This document shows, piece after piece, positions 53,401 through 64,000 of a stretch of DNA of 64,000 bases. The notes beneath the pieces were generated by a model. That model did no database searches and had not been told where the DNA came from. It was given only the letters and a program-made list of their open reading frames with translations. Position numbers and translations under genes: made by a program. This stretch comes from Rhea pennata (Eukaryota; Chordata; Aves; Rheiformes; Rheidae), in assembly GCF_028389875.1 (NCBI RefSeq), contig NC_084677.1, positions 10,458,017 through 10,522,016 on the forward strand, read 5' to 3'. Each line of letters starts with the position of its first letter. Position 1 is the first letter of the stretch.

Positions 53401-56400
53401 ACGTATTACTGAGCACAGTTAATGCCTCTTTCAGCAGGGCAATGCCCTGTGAGCTCTGCAAATGCTTTCCACAGCCCCCTCTAACACGGGGTGCAAGGTC
53501 TGCTCGCTTCGCTCCTCACCCCGGGGCAAGCCGGCGCCGGGCTTCGCCCGGCTGCCCACGCGGAGCGGCTCAGTACCGCCCTGGCTGCACCTCGGCGCGC
53601 TGACGGCGGTGGGTCGAGGGCCACCACAGCTGCCGACCACCCGGCACACGGACGCAATCTGGAGTCAGCGGTGTTTTACACCAACGTGCCGGGATGCGCA
53701 ACGCACAGCTCCGGAGGAACGGACGGCTCGTAGTGCCGGGGCGCTCCGGCCCGCTCTTCCCTCCGCTCCGGATACGGCCAACAGCAAACCCCCAGGGCCA
53801 AACTCAGAATTCACATTTGGGTTGCAAAGCCTGTTACCAGCACGGTAACAAAGTCCTGCACGCCTCCGGCACGACACGCAAAACAGCGGCTGTCTGAGGA
53901 CGCCTTCCACCACAGCTCCCTTTTATACCACACCACCAACATTTTTAACGTACCCACTGCTATTTTTCACCCGCATTCGCTGTGGTGCTGGTTCCAGGCA
54001 GACTTTAATTATTAGAAACTCAGGTAGCAATGAGGAATGAGGTAATGAGGAAACTACTAGTGTTACTACCAGCTGGCAGTTGCCATCAGAGAATTTGAGC
54101 AGCAAGCACCAAACTGCCGGCACAGGCAGGAGGCAGACCGACGCGCAACGGGAACGCGAGGCGCGTCGAGCAACCTCAGGCAGGGGAGCGACCCAAGTCT
54201 GCACCAGGACTTGGGGCAACCACCCGGGGATCCACGCGGCCGCTCCCAGGCCAGACGCGCAGGGGCGAGGGCTCCCCGGCCGCCGCCGCTCTCGGGCCGG
54301 GAGGGCTGGTGCCTGAGGTTTCCCTGCTCCGAGCTGCCGGGCGGGAGAGGGGGAAGACGAGGCCCTGAGCGGGCACCTCGCGTGAGGGCCCGCGCTGCCG
54401 AGCGCGGGGTCGCTGGCAGCGCCCAAGAGCCTCTCTGAACATCCGGGTTTGACGATGACCGAGGTGAGCTGTGAGAGACTGCGCCGGGCGAGCCCGACCC
54501 GGCAGAGCGAGCGGCAGCGTCTGAACGAAGGGAAACGAAGGGAAGCGTCTGAATCCTGCCTTTTCTAGGTCCCTTCATCAAGGGACGGAGAGGCCGCCGG
54601 CTCTGCCGCCCCCAGCCCCGCTGCCGGGCCCATCTGCGCCGAGATCCCGGTGACCCCAGAAGAGCAATTTCCTGATCGAGCAGGTGCCCACGCGACACCG
54701 GGCTCCGACGCCTGACGCTCTCCTGAAGCGCTGATCAACGTTTCTTTCCTCGCTGCTCCTCCCTGCAGCTCTGCTACCTTCTCCGCCACGCGGATTTGCA
54801 ACCTTGGCTCGTCTTGGATCCAGAACCTTCTGTGATTGCCCTCCGGGTTGAGCCAAGCCCCGAAAGGACCGGTGCTCTCTCCTCTGTCGTCTCTGAAGCA
54901 CAGCAGGGCCATCCCGGGGAAGAGGAGTTTTTAGTTAATGCCGTTTGCACGTCTCCTCTAGATCTGCGCGATCCCTTGCTCGCAGCCCCCCCGCACTGTT
55001 TATTTTGTATCGCCACAACACGAGCAGAATCCTGCAGCTGAAAACCGCCCTGGATCCAGACGGGAACCAGAGCACATGACATCAGCACAGACATCTGTGC
55101 AACGCTTCTAATGAAGTTTCAGATTGATTTTCTTCCTCAAGGTTATCTGTGATGGTACCTCCAGGCACAGCTGATGGTTGAGAACAGTTTGCTCTAACAG
55201 GCTTTCCGCAATATCCTGTACCACAACCGCTTCTGGAAGGCCGAGCTATTACGGACCAGAACCTGAGAAAAACACAGCTGCCCATAAGTACAGTGTTGGC
55301 TGTATGATGGAGGCCGAGCAGAAACATGGTTAAAGGAGGCACAAAATCCCCTGTTGAGTCTAACGCCTTTTGCCAGTGACCATCTGCACAGCCATGAGAA
55401 ACCATCTACTCCTGCCTGCCTCCTCTGCGGACGCTTCCCAGCTCCCAGGGCTACAGCCACTCTTCAGGTTTCGCACATTTTTCTAGCTTTCTGGGAAGAG
55501 GACGGAAGAAGCTTGAACAGCACAATGTTCGCAGTTGCACAAGTCTGGCTTCTGCAAACGCGCTGGCTTCAGCCTCGGGTGAAGGGAAGGTCTCCCTGCT
55601 TGGCCGCTCTGTCCTTGACACACGTTTACCCGCAGTGCTGCCTCAAGCGACGCTCCAGCTACAACAGCTCTCCGGACTCGGCCTCTTCACCAGACCCGAC
55701 GCTTTCCCTCTGCAGAGACATCGGCAACGAGGAGGAGCTGCCGAGCCGCGTCTCCTCCGACCCTACGGGCAGGATCACGGACGTGCAGCGGCGCTGGGGG
55801 AGCTGCGCCCCAGGTTTACCCATCCGAGAGCCGCGGGGATTTCCCCGGGGAGCCGCTGCAGTCCCTCTCGCTCGCCCAGCGCCTGGCACGGCAGGCAGCA
55901 AGCGCCGCGAGGGGCCGGCTCACCCGCAGGGAGCGGGATCCCTCCTCCCTCCCCCGAAACGCGGGGCGGCCAGGCCGCGCCGCTCCACCTTCCCCTCCCT
56001 GCAGGGCCAGCATTCACCCGCGTGAATCACCTCAGCTGCTGTCTCAGGTCTCCCTGAGACCGCGTCTCATCACTCCAAAGCTTTGTGTCTGTGTAAGATG
56101 CACTTGCTGGTATTTTTTCAGTAATACACAGCACCGCCAAATGTTAGGCATAATATACACTCCCGGAGGCCGGCTGCATCTTGGGGCTGCACTGCATAAG
56201 CCAAGCAGTAGCGCTGCCAACGATGAACTTGGTACCTGCACAGCTGGACACTTCCAAGCTGCAGAGCTGCGTGCCACAACCACCCCAAAACCCAAGGCAC
56301 CGCGGCACAGCAGCGCCCAGAAGTTACTCAGGATCTGAATCGCAAACGCCTGGATCGCTTCTCCTGCCCAGTCAACACGTGTTCAGAACAACAGTGCAGC

Positions 56401-59400
56401 AGTACTTACTGTGGGCTTCTCCCCGAAACGGGGACCAAAAACTGCAGAGAGCCGCCGTAGGAAAGCTACCCAACTTGCAAAGCGCTTATCAGTCTGAACA
56501 TGTAACGATGAGTTCCTCAAATGACTTTCAAGCTACTGCATTCGCAGTACAAAGTTAAAAAAGCAGGTCCAATACTTATCCCTCTATTACAAATATGGCT
56601 TAATTTGAAGGGAGAAGGAAAGAATTCGTATGGTATTTTCCCACCATAACCAGGCAAGTTTTTTCTTTCATAGAATGATCTCCAAGCTCTCATTACTGCT
56701 GGTCTAAAACATTTATTCCTGCCTACTCAAATCTGCCAAAAAAGAAATGAATCATATGTCAATAAAACTTGGGGTCCTGAACATGTGTTTCAGAATTAGT
56801 CTTTACAGAGAAATGTGTGAATCTGAGCACAGCCAAAGCAAGGACTGCCAACTTCATTCATGGTAATTAAGCAATGCCACACACATTTCAGGGGATATTT
56901 AAGGAGCGCAGAATGTTCCTATGGGGACTGGACTGACAAACTACTCCAGCAGTAGCTACCACGCTTTAGAAACGTGTTAATTATCCTGAAATGAAAAGCC
57001 TTCCAGAACTACCAGGAATAAAGAAGTTGGCAACACCTGCGTTGACATTTTCTGCAGGGAAATAAGTCCTTCTGCTGATTTGCTGGCTCTGATTCAACAC
57101 TGTATGGCAGCTCACCTGGGCCTCCTTTTTGGATTCAATCTAAGCACTGGATACGCAGTCCAAACCAAACAAGTATTTACACACAGGTATGGTCTTTTTC
57201 CTGAAGCCGAGCATTAAGTATTTGATTGAACGGACTCCTCAAGGCTGAGGAGATGGCACTCTGCTCACCCGTACTGGGAAGCTCTAGCATGATGTCTGAC
57301 ATGACTGGCACTGCAACACTGTGCAGCTCAATGCATCAGACTGGTTATATATAAGGCAAGTTTTCAGGTTGTTAGTACAAGCAAACTCACCAGGTGGTAC
57401 CAGAGATGTTCTACCAATGATTGTGATGTGCTGGTACCCATCAGCAGCAGTGGAGTTGTCTGCTGCAGGAGCTGGATCATGCTCTCGGTCTAGAAGAAAC
57501 CCATCCATCCCTGCCAACCATCGCACGCCAAAGCTGGCTGGCACACGCCGTCGTGCAGCAGGGCTCATTGGTGCTGGTCCAGCCTCCTTGCAAGGCAGTG
57601 CCCCAGGCCTGGGCTGAAGGCAGCTCGGGCCCCTCCGCTCAGTGCCAGGGTGGGATGAGCACTCGACTGTCTGCAACTGCCTTCATCAACTGCCTTCACG
57701 TGCGGCGGTTTCCAGGTGGACCCAGTAAGTGCAGAGCAGATGTTCACCTTAGCTGGTAGCGTTAACACGGCTTTCGCTGCTCTGGCACAAGCCTTGCCCT
57801 CCCCCTCTCTCGCAGGCATGGAGAGAAGCCGTCTCTCCTCGCAGCTCCTACCGTCTGTGTTCATCCTCCTGTACGACTCCAGCTAGAAACGCTCCTGTCC
57901 ATAAGTGCCAGCAAAAAAACACACATTTTGTGCCTTTTGCCTTTACATATCTCATCCATGCCTCAATTTTTCTCTCTCATCTATTACTGCTTCTACAAGA
58001 ACCTGTTTCAGCATTTTCCTCAGCCTGAGCTCTGTCCCCGGGGGCAGCAGGTGCCGTCAGCTCCTGCAAATTGTCAGAGCCCCGGGAAGCAGACGCAGCC
58101 CTGAAAACCTGCACTGGGTGATGATGAGAAATGCACTGCCGCGTGCTGGCACTGCTCTTGAGAACCCAAGGATACCTTATGCAAAATAAATTTCTATTGT
58201 ACGTACATTTTTTTCGTCAGAGTCTATCATGATCTCACAACACAAAATACACTTAGAGCAGACTCAGCTTCACTATAACAAGAAACTAATAACAGCTGTC
58301 CCTGAACTAACCAAGACAGAGGTATAGGAAAAATGTATTTTTCATGTCAAATCTATCATTTCAAAGGCAGAAGCTTTCCATTAGTTATTAAAAATACAAA
58401 TTTCTAACAGGTATTATCATTATTGAAAGACACTAAAATGCAGTATTTGAAAGTAATAAGCGCTACTGTTTTATTTCTTCTAGGATTTATTTTTAACACT
58501 TTGATCAATACATTTAACTATAATAATCAGCAAGAGAAAACAAACCTTATATAATGAGCTTTAAAATTTTACCACTAGGAAAATACGGGGATATCATAAA
58601 ACATCCCCCCCCATATTCTAGTATAAGGACGGTTCCTCTTTGCAGTCCCAGTCTGCCAGTTAGCTATGGCCCAGCAAGAAAGAACAAGAAAATAAGAAAA
58701 GACAAAAATGAAGCACTTTAGCCAAAAAGTCCTTCACCTCTTGATTCAATTGAATTAAATATTGCCTTTTTCTTCTTGCTATCATATGCAAAAAGGCTTA
58801 CAATGTTAGGTCTGTCAGTTCAAAGGACGGGATTTTTTTTTTCTCCTTCATTTTAGAAATATGAGAAATGTCAATTTCTGCATAAATAATTTGTCTTGAA
58901 TCCTGGTGAAGCAGACAGCACTGCTATAAATCACAGCAGCTTTCCACGAAACTTTGGAAAGACAGGGAGGGAGAGAGGGCTGGCTCTTGGTTTGAAAACC
59001 GAGATGATTTTGACTAAGCAATTCCTGTATTGGTTGTGGAATAAATCCATGTTACTAATAAATACAGACACATAATATGGAGAAGTATTTATCATGCAAC
59101 AACAGAGAACAAAAACCACAAGGCTGCGTGGGTATGGACATGGGGAGGATGAGCATCTCCTCTGGCCTCAGATACATTGATACAGCATCCGTGATGAACC
59201 ATTAAAACCAAAAAGAAAATACTCATTGCAAAAGCATTTGTAAACACCTCTTTGGGGGCAAAAGAGGCAAAGGTTGTGAGAGGAGCACCAAAATACCTTT
59301 TCTCGCTCATTTTTATCAACCTTTCTGTAACACAGCTGCCCTCTCGCTTCCACAGCTCCCAGGATCACTTTAAGGAGCCAAGCAGGTCTCAGCACAAAGA

Positions 59401-61936
59401 CACCCATGGAGCCCGTGGCTCATGCACAACTTCCAACAGCTCCCGTTTTGCCTGAAGAATGGTCAGGCTCATCCCATACTGCCACTATTGCTAGTACAGT
59501 AAATCTCATCAGCTCTCCCACTGTTATCAGGGGCCTTGATCCTGTTCTCCCTTACACACTGGAAAGGGCTGAAAGCCCTCTCCAGCCACCGCACGCGGAG
59601 CAGCAGGTGATGACGAACAAGAGATCCAACTAACTTTGTATGGAAACACTGCCTCAGTGGACTTTAACTGCCACAGGTCTCTGATCGCATGTTTCAACTC
59701 CAAATCATATTCCGCCCTTGGACCCACACCATAAATTAGAGGTGAGGCCAATGATTTCCTCTTCATCTTGTCTAATACTTCTGGCTATACTGTCTTTTTG
59801 CCAAGAACACTTAAAAGTCAACTGTGAAGTGTTGGCTCAGACACGGTTTTGATTCAGCTACAGCTCCAAAGCTCAGAAACCGCAATCTCGCAGTTGGAGA
59901 GAGCCAGGGAGAGGCAGCTTTGTTATGTTAACCTTTTGTGGCACTCCTGTCCTTAGCAGCGAAGTTTAAGATACGCCTACCTATGCCAAGCTCTTGATTT
60001 GTCTTCTTATTGGGTCCTGCGGCTCTGGTCCTGGTTGCAGAGCCCAGACCTTCCCAATGAACAGCTCTGTCCTTGCTGGAGAGGCGGTGGCATGGACCAG
60101 GGCCTGTTCCTGAGAACAGACCCAGAAGCACCTAGCTCCCCTCCACCCAGGGGGTGGTCCCTGTTCCCAGGTAACACTCAAATCTAGCCCAAAACACAGG
60201 CTCAAGCTTGCATTCATGCAACATGCCATTTAGGTTAGATTCAATATATATGAAAAGTTTAATTATCTTCAGGGACATGATGAAAACTAACCTACCACTA
60301 TCTTGCTGTTTTTTTGCTCATGGATTATGCCAGAAGTCTGCATAGATACAAAAGACCTGGAGCATTCAACATTCCTCAAAGGGGATTGGTGTCCTGGGTA
60401 CTTTCTCGCAACAAGTCATTACTGAACTGATGCCAGTGGTTCTCCTCAAGGCTCCAGAGCACAGTTACATTAACAACTACAGGAGTGACCCCGACAGGAC
60501 AGTGTCACCACAGTGCCTGGGCACGAACATAGGTCACTTCGCAGGAAGGATCTCCCAAAAGCTGCAGATTTCCAAAGTCACTTTGCTTTGTTCTCATTAG
60601 AGTCAACACAGGATCTTTTGTCATTCCACCTCCTTTGGATATGAAAGGACACAACTACTCCACCTCCCACACAGTAATACAGTTTTAAGATCAATTATAG
60701 GCTCAACGTTTTTTCAGCTCAGCAGATGCTGTATTAACTACATGATGATGATTAATTAGAAATTGTATTAATTGCCAACAACCAAAGGAAACACAATAAA
60801 TAGCAAGCAAAATCGTAGCAAGAATTTGATAAATATCATTACCTGAGAACTGGGAACAAGGGCTTTCCACCAGTGTCCACCTTTGACAAGGTCTACATCG
60901 CTCAAGGGCATTGACACTTTGCCAATAACACAATGGCGTGAGAACTTGTCAAAATCCACTACGGTTAAAAGCAGAGTTCTTCTTTGGGCTTCTAAAAACG
61001 GGATTTCAAAAGTGTACCTCTCTTCAAACACCGGGTTCTGGGTTTTGCGTTTCACTCCCGTCTGCTTGGAGTTCTTCTGATCCGGAAGAAGGCAGATCTT
61101 CACGTAAGGGTTGGAATGAGCCATGTCTTGCCTTGAACCATCATAAGAGATGGGAGGAGGCAGATCTTTAGCCTCGATGACTCGTACTATTAGGTAATTA
61201 TGCAACAGATCATACTGAGTGCTAAAATGTAGCATGCCCAGCTGATACTTCGATAAGATTTCCTCATCCGTCAAGGAGTCCATATCATCGCTGTTTGAGT
61301 CAAGAGAATACAGTCTTGGTTCAAATTTTCTAAAATAGTCATCTGGGGTATAGGTTTTTCGCAGAATACTTGGCTGCACTATTTCTTTTTTAGCTCCTAT
61401 AATTCCAAACTCAATAGGTTTGATGTCAATTAGTGGAGAGCTTGGCCTCCTTGACTCTAAACCTAAATGAGAAAATACAAACAGGACTGTTAGATACTCA
61501 GCCGAAGCCAGGACATTGCAGACAAGAATTAATAGTATCCTTAGTTATGCCAAAGGGCAAACTCGACCGCACTTTTGCCCGCGTGGCCACTTCCATGTGC
61601 AATGACCACACATACGTTTCCGCAGGAAAAGCAAGGCTGCCCCCTTTCCCAGCAGTCCTATACAGCAGGATCGGATTTTAACCGACTTGCCTCCAACTTC
61701 AACTGATCCCTGTCTAAAGGATGAAAGAGCAGGCAACACAGTGATTTTTTTCACTATAATGACTTTAACGTTGGAAGGGAGCCTTACTCGAAATGCGCCT
61801 CGTGAGGCTGTAAGTGGACCGTGATGTATCTGAGGACGACCGTCGTCTGTCAGGGGAAGTATCCTGGAAAGTAGGAGGCAACTCGCTGATCGTATTATCA
61901 GAGTCTCCATCCTTGTCCTCATTCTGGCTGTTTATC
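31829..61936 (-). CDS. SYT17: SYT17 (B/K), double-C2 synaptotagmin, 3' five coding exons (5' end outside window)
   Basis: Five coding exons (61788-61936, 60843-61462, 51019-51139, 50052-50207, 31829-32025) join in phase into 413 residues. They match human SYT17 (about 474 aa) from roughly residue 63 to the end. The missing cysteine-rich N-terminus must lie beyond position 64000. In order, the exons encode a Ser/Arg-rich linker, C2A and C2B, ending in a WHSL (WHXL) motif near the C-terminus. SYT17 has no transmembrane segment in known relatives. It is reported at Golgi and endosomal membranes and linked to neurite growth and synaptic trafficking. Of the five canonical C2 aspartates, C2A clearly keeps the VDFD pair, but the SDPYVK-type Asp is Asn and the last is Cys. 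C2B keeps three, with the DxD pair replaced by G and N. Full calcium binding is therefore unlikely. All introns are GT-AG and there are no frame breaks. Confidence 0.96.
47901..47965 (+). repeat. possible degraded MIR-like SINE
   Basis: The sequence ggtcccacagcactttatgg, then a few bases on ctgcacaacacctcagcgag, resembles the cactttacaggcatt...cacaacacccctgtgag order of ancient MIR-type SINEs. It is highly diverged, and the match is by eye only. It lies in the last SYT17 intron. Confidence 0.3.
49085..49113. repeat. G-rich purine tract (GGGA)n
   Basis: Successive GGGA units give at least four G3 runs with one- or two-base spacers on the plus strand, a good potential G-quadruplex. It lies in the last SYT17 intron near its 5' end, and the SYT17 RNA carries the C-rich complement. 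Confidence 0.7.
50052..50207 (-). CDS. SYT17: SYT17 exon, middle of C2B
   Basis: The acceptor is tttggcag| with AG at 50209-50208, and the donor is acag|GTAAGT at 50051-50050. It completes the Asp of DPFVKIQL, encodes 51 further codons to LENASLVFT, and gives the first base of a Val. It includes the basic strand LKLTKTKKTS, the equivalent of the polybasic patch of other synaptotagmins, and the PFYNESFSF segment. Confidence 0.95.
50208..51018 (-). other. SYT17: SYT17 intron within C2B (0.8 kb)
   Basis: This GT-AG, phase 1 intron interrupts the GS|DPFVK sequence of C2B. Nothing else is recognised in it. Confidence 0.92.
51019..51139 (-). CDS. SYT17: SYT17 exon, start of C2B
   Basis: The acceptor is tctgtag| with AG at 51141-51140, and the donor is tcag|GTAAAG at 51018-51017. 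Forty codons run from NEVELGELLLSLNY to QTDMSQGS, plus the first base of an Asp. This covers the first strands of C2B and the first loop-1 aspartate (TD). Confidence 0.95.
53500..54740. promoter_or_regulatory. intronic CpG-dense island A (SYT17)
   Basis: CpG-dense blocks at about 53500-53800 and 54110-54740 lie inside the intron between the C2A and C2B exons, about 2.5 kb upstream of the first C2B exon in the sense direction. No splice-flanked coding segment is recognised. It is a candidate internal promoter. Confidence 0.35.
55620..56020. promoter_or_regulatory. intronic CpG-dense island B (SYT17)
   Basis: This short CpG-dense block in the same intron overlaps a 223-codon open frame on the plus strand (55354-56025). 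That frame has no recognisable similarity and is matched by open frames on the other strand, so it is not called as a gene. Confidence 0.35.
60843..61462 (-). CDS. SYT17: SYT17 exon carrying all of C2A
   Basis: The acceptor is tcatttag| with AG at 61464-61463, and the donor is cag|GTAATG at 60842-60841. Two bases complete a Ser, then 206 codons run from LESRRPSSPLIDIKP to LVPSSQ. The exon contains the pre-C2 segment (FRKFEPRLYSLDSNSDD) and the complete C2A domain from LGMLHFSTQYD to KALVPSSQ. The calcium-loop 1 region is longer than in synaptotagmin-1 and ends SNPYVK instead of SDPYVK. Loop 3 reads VDFDKFSRHC, so the fifth ligand is Cys. Confidence 0.96.
61463..61787 (-). other. SYT17: SYT17 short intron (325 bases)
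   Basis: This GT-AG, phase 1 intron lies between the linker exon and the C2A exon. Nothing notable is seen in it. Confidence 0.92.
61788..61936 (-). CDS. SYT17: SYT17 linker exon (first coding exon in window)
   Basis: The acceptor is tgtaacag| with AG at 61938-61937, and the donor is a|GTAAGG at 61787-61786. One base completes a codon begun in the upstream exon. Then 49 codons follow, starting INSQNEDKDGDS and ending TYSLTRRIS, plus one base of the next Ser. The segment is acidic and then Ser/Arg-rich (RRRSSSDTSRS), fits a disordered regulatory linker, and offers several possible basophilic kinase sites. Confidence 0.93.
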
Positions 61937-64000
61937 CTGTTACAACAAGAGACCTTTGGGTGATTCAATCCAGTAAAAAGACTCTGTACAGAATAAAAAT
62001 GCATTCTGATATTCTGGGTCTAATCTGGGTGCACATCACGGAGGTGCAGGGTATCTGTTTCGGATCTGCTCAGCAGAGAGGAGAATGAGTAACCGACTTC
62101 GGACTTCTGCAAAAACGAGATGCTCTACTCGTCTGCCTGTCTCTCAAACAGAGGCGTACTACTATCAGAGCGTAACACAGGCCATGGAGGCATACGAGAC
62201 TCAAATCTCAATCAGACGTATTATATTCATCTTAACGCAAAAAAGAATTAAGCTTCTTGCTCTAAATTCATAGCTACACTTGGAAGCACGGCCTTCATTA
62301 GCAGCGAACCAGCACGGAAAACCACCAGGCTCAGCCGTCGCGCACTACCGTACCCATCTCAAACAGTACAATACTGCTTTGCATACTTATCACTATAAGT
62401 TTCAAAGCTTGATCCTACAAATATGATTTATTAACAGCTCTTTATTGACATGCCTTTTAAAAGAACTCCTGGCTGCTTTTTATGCGTTTTTATAAAGCAG
62501 AAGAAATTCCCAAGCAATAGTATTTTTCCTCCCTAGGGCTCTGCCCTGGGGAGGGACCAGGGCAGGAGGAAGGTTGGTAGGATCCAAATAACAAAGTAAG
62601 TTTGAGTAAGAGCTGTAGCATCTCTGAGAAGACTCAGGATCCACCAAAGAACAGAAGACTGTCATCATAAAAAAGTCTGCAGCAACCAGCTGATAGAAAT
62701 CTGCTAGTGGAAATGAAATCAAACAATATTATATGACACCTACTGCATCAAGTTAAAAAAAGCCTTTTGGTTAATCTATGAGACAGACTAGCCAGAAAAA
62801 TAGCAGCAATCACAAGGAAAGCCTCAGCACAAAATGAGCAAGCAAACAGGAATATTGTTTGAGTTTTGCTCCTGATTCACTCTTTCTGTGCTCATGGGTA
62901 GGCTGGATATAAATGAAATATGTTGAATCATTTGCTTTATTAATCAAAAATGGAACTAGAGCAATAAAAACACTCTGCAAAAAGTAACAAGCTAACTGAA
63001 AGGACCCCTGACTAAAAAATGGACTTAAACTTTCATTTCTTACCCAGTCTACCCTGCTATCCTCACAGTTCACACCAAAATCAAGGGTGCATACAAACCC
63101 CACCAACCTTGAGTTACACAACTCTTTCAGATTAAAAACAAAAATCTATTTAATATCAAAACAAAAACATGTTAAAAAAGTTCATACAGTATTTGAGTAG
63201 CTTTGCAGCCCATTAAAGGTAGTTCAAATCAGGTAGTTTGACATAAAATCAGTACTGGGAACATAGATTTCTTTTTCATGCCTAAATGCAGGTCTACACA
63301 ATCACAGGTAGCATTTGGAAGTACTTGTGTTTGAGAAGCAAATGCACAAACCGAGGAGAAGGCAGGGTAAAGAGCAAATCAGGAAGAAAGGCATTAAGAA
63401 TGTTCCACAACGGGTAAACGTAATAACATACAGATGACCTTCAGTAAGGAAATTGCTACTGAGCCACAATAATTTTTCCTCAAATAAATTTTGGCTCTGT
63501 TTAAAGCAGCTCTGTTTCTATTTAATCAAAACCTTTCGGATGAGAAGTTGAGTTCAGATTTCAGTTTAATCTCACAGAACAAGCACTATTTATCTTTGAC
63601 TTTTTTATGTAGAATATTTCATAATATGCAGGGTCAACACACACCTCAGTTCCCAGCCGATCTCTGCAGAGACTAGGATACAAGCAGGACTCATAAAATC
63701 ACAGCAAGAAGCTGCCATGCATTCAGGTCAACACAATTAGATTCACTTTAGCAAGGAAATGTTTTTCTAAATTGCCACTAGAAGCTACTGTAAAAAATTC
63801 AGAGTGAGAAAAATTTCATCTCCCAAGAGGAAAGGCTTAAATTTGCAACTTTAAAGCCCCCTCCTGAATTTCCAGGACAGCAGGTATCTCAGAATTGCCA
63901 AAGGCAGAACCTATGTGCAAAAAATAAAGGACATATTATTAAACACAGGCATTCAGATGCTCACGAGTAGGCAAATGAAGACTAAAAAATCAGTTTTTCA
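61937..64000 (-). other. SYT17: SYT17 upstream intron (runs off the window)
   Basis: The cysteine-rich N-terminal coding segment of SYT17 was looked for on the minus strand and is not present. This stretch is AT-rich non-coding sequence. The upstream exon(s) and promoter must lie beyond the window. Confidence 0.75.

Larger units (their letters stand above)
51140..60842 (-). other. SYT17: SYT17 intron between C2A and C2B (9.7 kb)
   Basis: This GT-AG, phase 0 intron falls exactly at the C2A/C2B boundary. Two CpG-dense islands (about 53500-54740 and 55620-56020) stand out from otherwise ordinary sequence. The part at 58200-59100 is AT-rich. No exon is recognised. Confidence 0.88.

Noticed and set aside
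52767..53402. 211-codon minus-strand open frame in the C2A-C2B intron of SYT17
   Set aside because: It is the same strand as SYT17 but resembles no protein I recognise. The composition is mixed and it continues into ordinary intron. A conservation test would be needed to revive it.
56664..56690. tcatagaatgat as a CR1 3' end
   Set aside because: Only one short octamer-like unit is present, with no tandem copies and no CR1 body.
61318..61330. ggttcaaatt as a tRNA B box
   Set aside because: It lies inside the SYT17 C2A coding exon and has no matching A box or cloverleaf.
61937..64000. Search for the SYT17 N-terminal cysteine-rich exon
   Set aside because: No minus-strand segment encodes it. 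The exon must be outside the window.

Overview
The window is vertebrate nuclear DNA, most likely from a bird. It holds two spliced genes, both on the minus strand: all of CLEC19A (C-type lectin domain family 19 member A; coding exons 21436-27240) and the 3' part of SYT17 (synaptotagmin-17, also called B/K; coding exons 31829-61936, with the first coding part beyond position 64000). Exons were placed by matching translated segments to the known proteins and then requiring AG/GT splice sites and a continuous phase. Both genes pass on every junction. The bird assignment is an inference. SYT17 next to CLEC19A in the same orientation is the amniote arrangement (human 16p), the introns are short for this locus, GC and CpG content is high, and almost no recognisable interspersed repeats are present. 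A non-avian sauropsid is not excluded.

Layout. 1-21050: no coding gene recognised. It contains very CpG-dense tracts (about 1460-4250 and 6320-7370), smaller ones near 14330-14800 and 19500-20110, and AT-rich stretches with clustered TAAT cores that look like candidate conserved non-coding elements. 21051-27700: CLEC19A, five coding exons encoding 187 residues, with a CpG-island promoter around exon 1 and a second CpG-dense tract over the last exon. 27700-31012: intergenic gap of about 3.3 kb. 31013-31828: probable SYT17 3' UTR ending at an AATAAA. 31829-61936: five SYT17 coding exons encoding 413 residues. They cover the Ser/Arg-rich linker, all of C2A and all of C2B, with introns of about 18 kb, 0.8 kb, 9.7 kb and 0.3 kb. 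61937-64000: SYT17 intron sequence.

CLEC19A is a small secreted C-type lectin with an intact six-cysteine fold and QPD and WND calcium/sugar motifs. SYT17 is a cytosolic, membrane-associated double-C2 protein whose two domains each lack some of the usual calcium-binding aspartates. No functional link between the two genes is visible beyond proximity and shared orientation.

I found no tRNA or rRNA, no CRISPR array, no intact transposon or provirus, and nothing that supports a new multi-gene system. The most interesting unexplained sequences are the gene-less CpG tracts on the left and the CpG-dense islands inside the long SYT17 intron just before the C2B exons.
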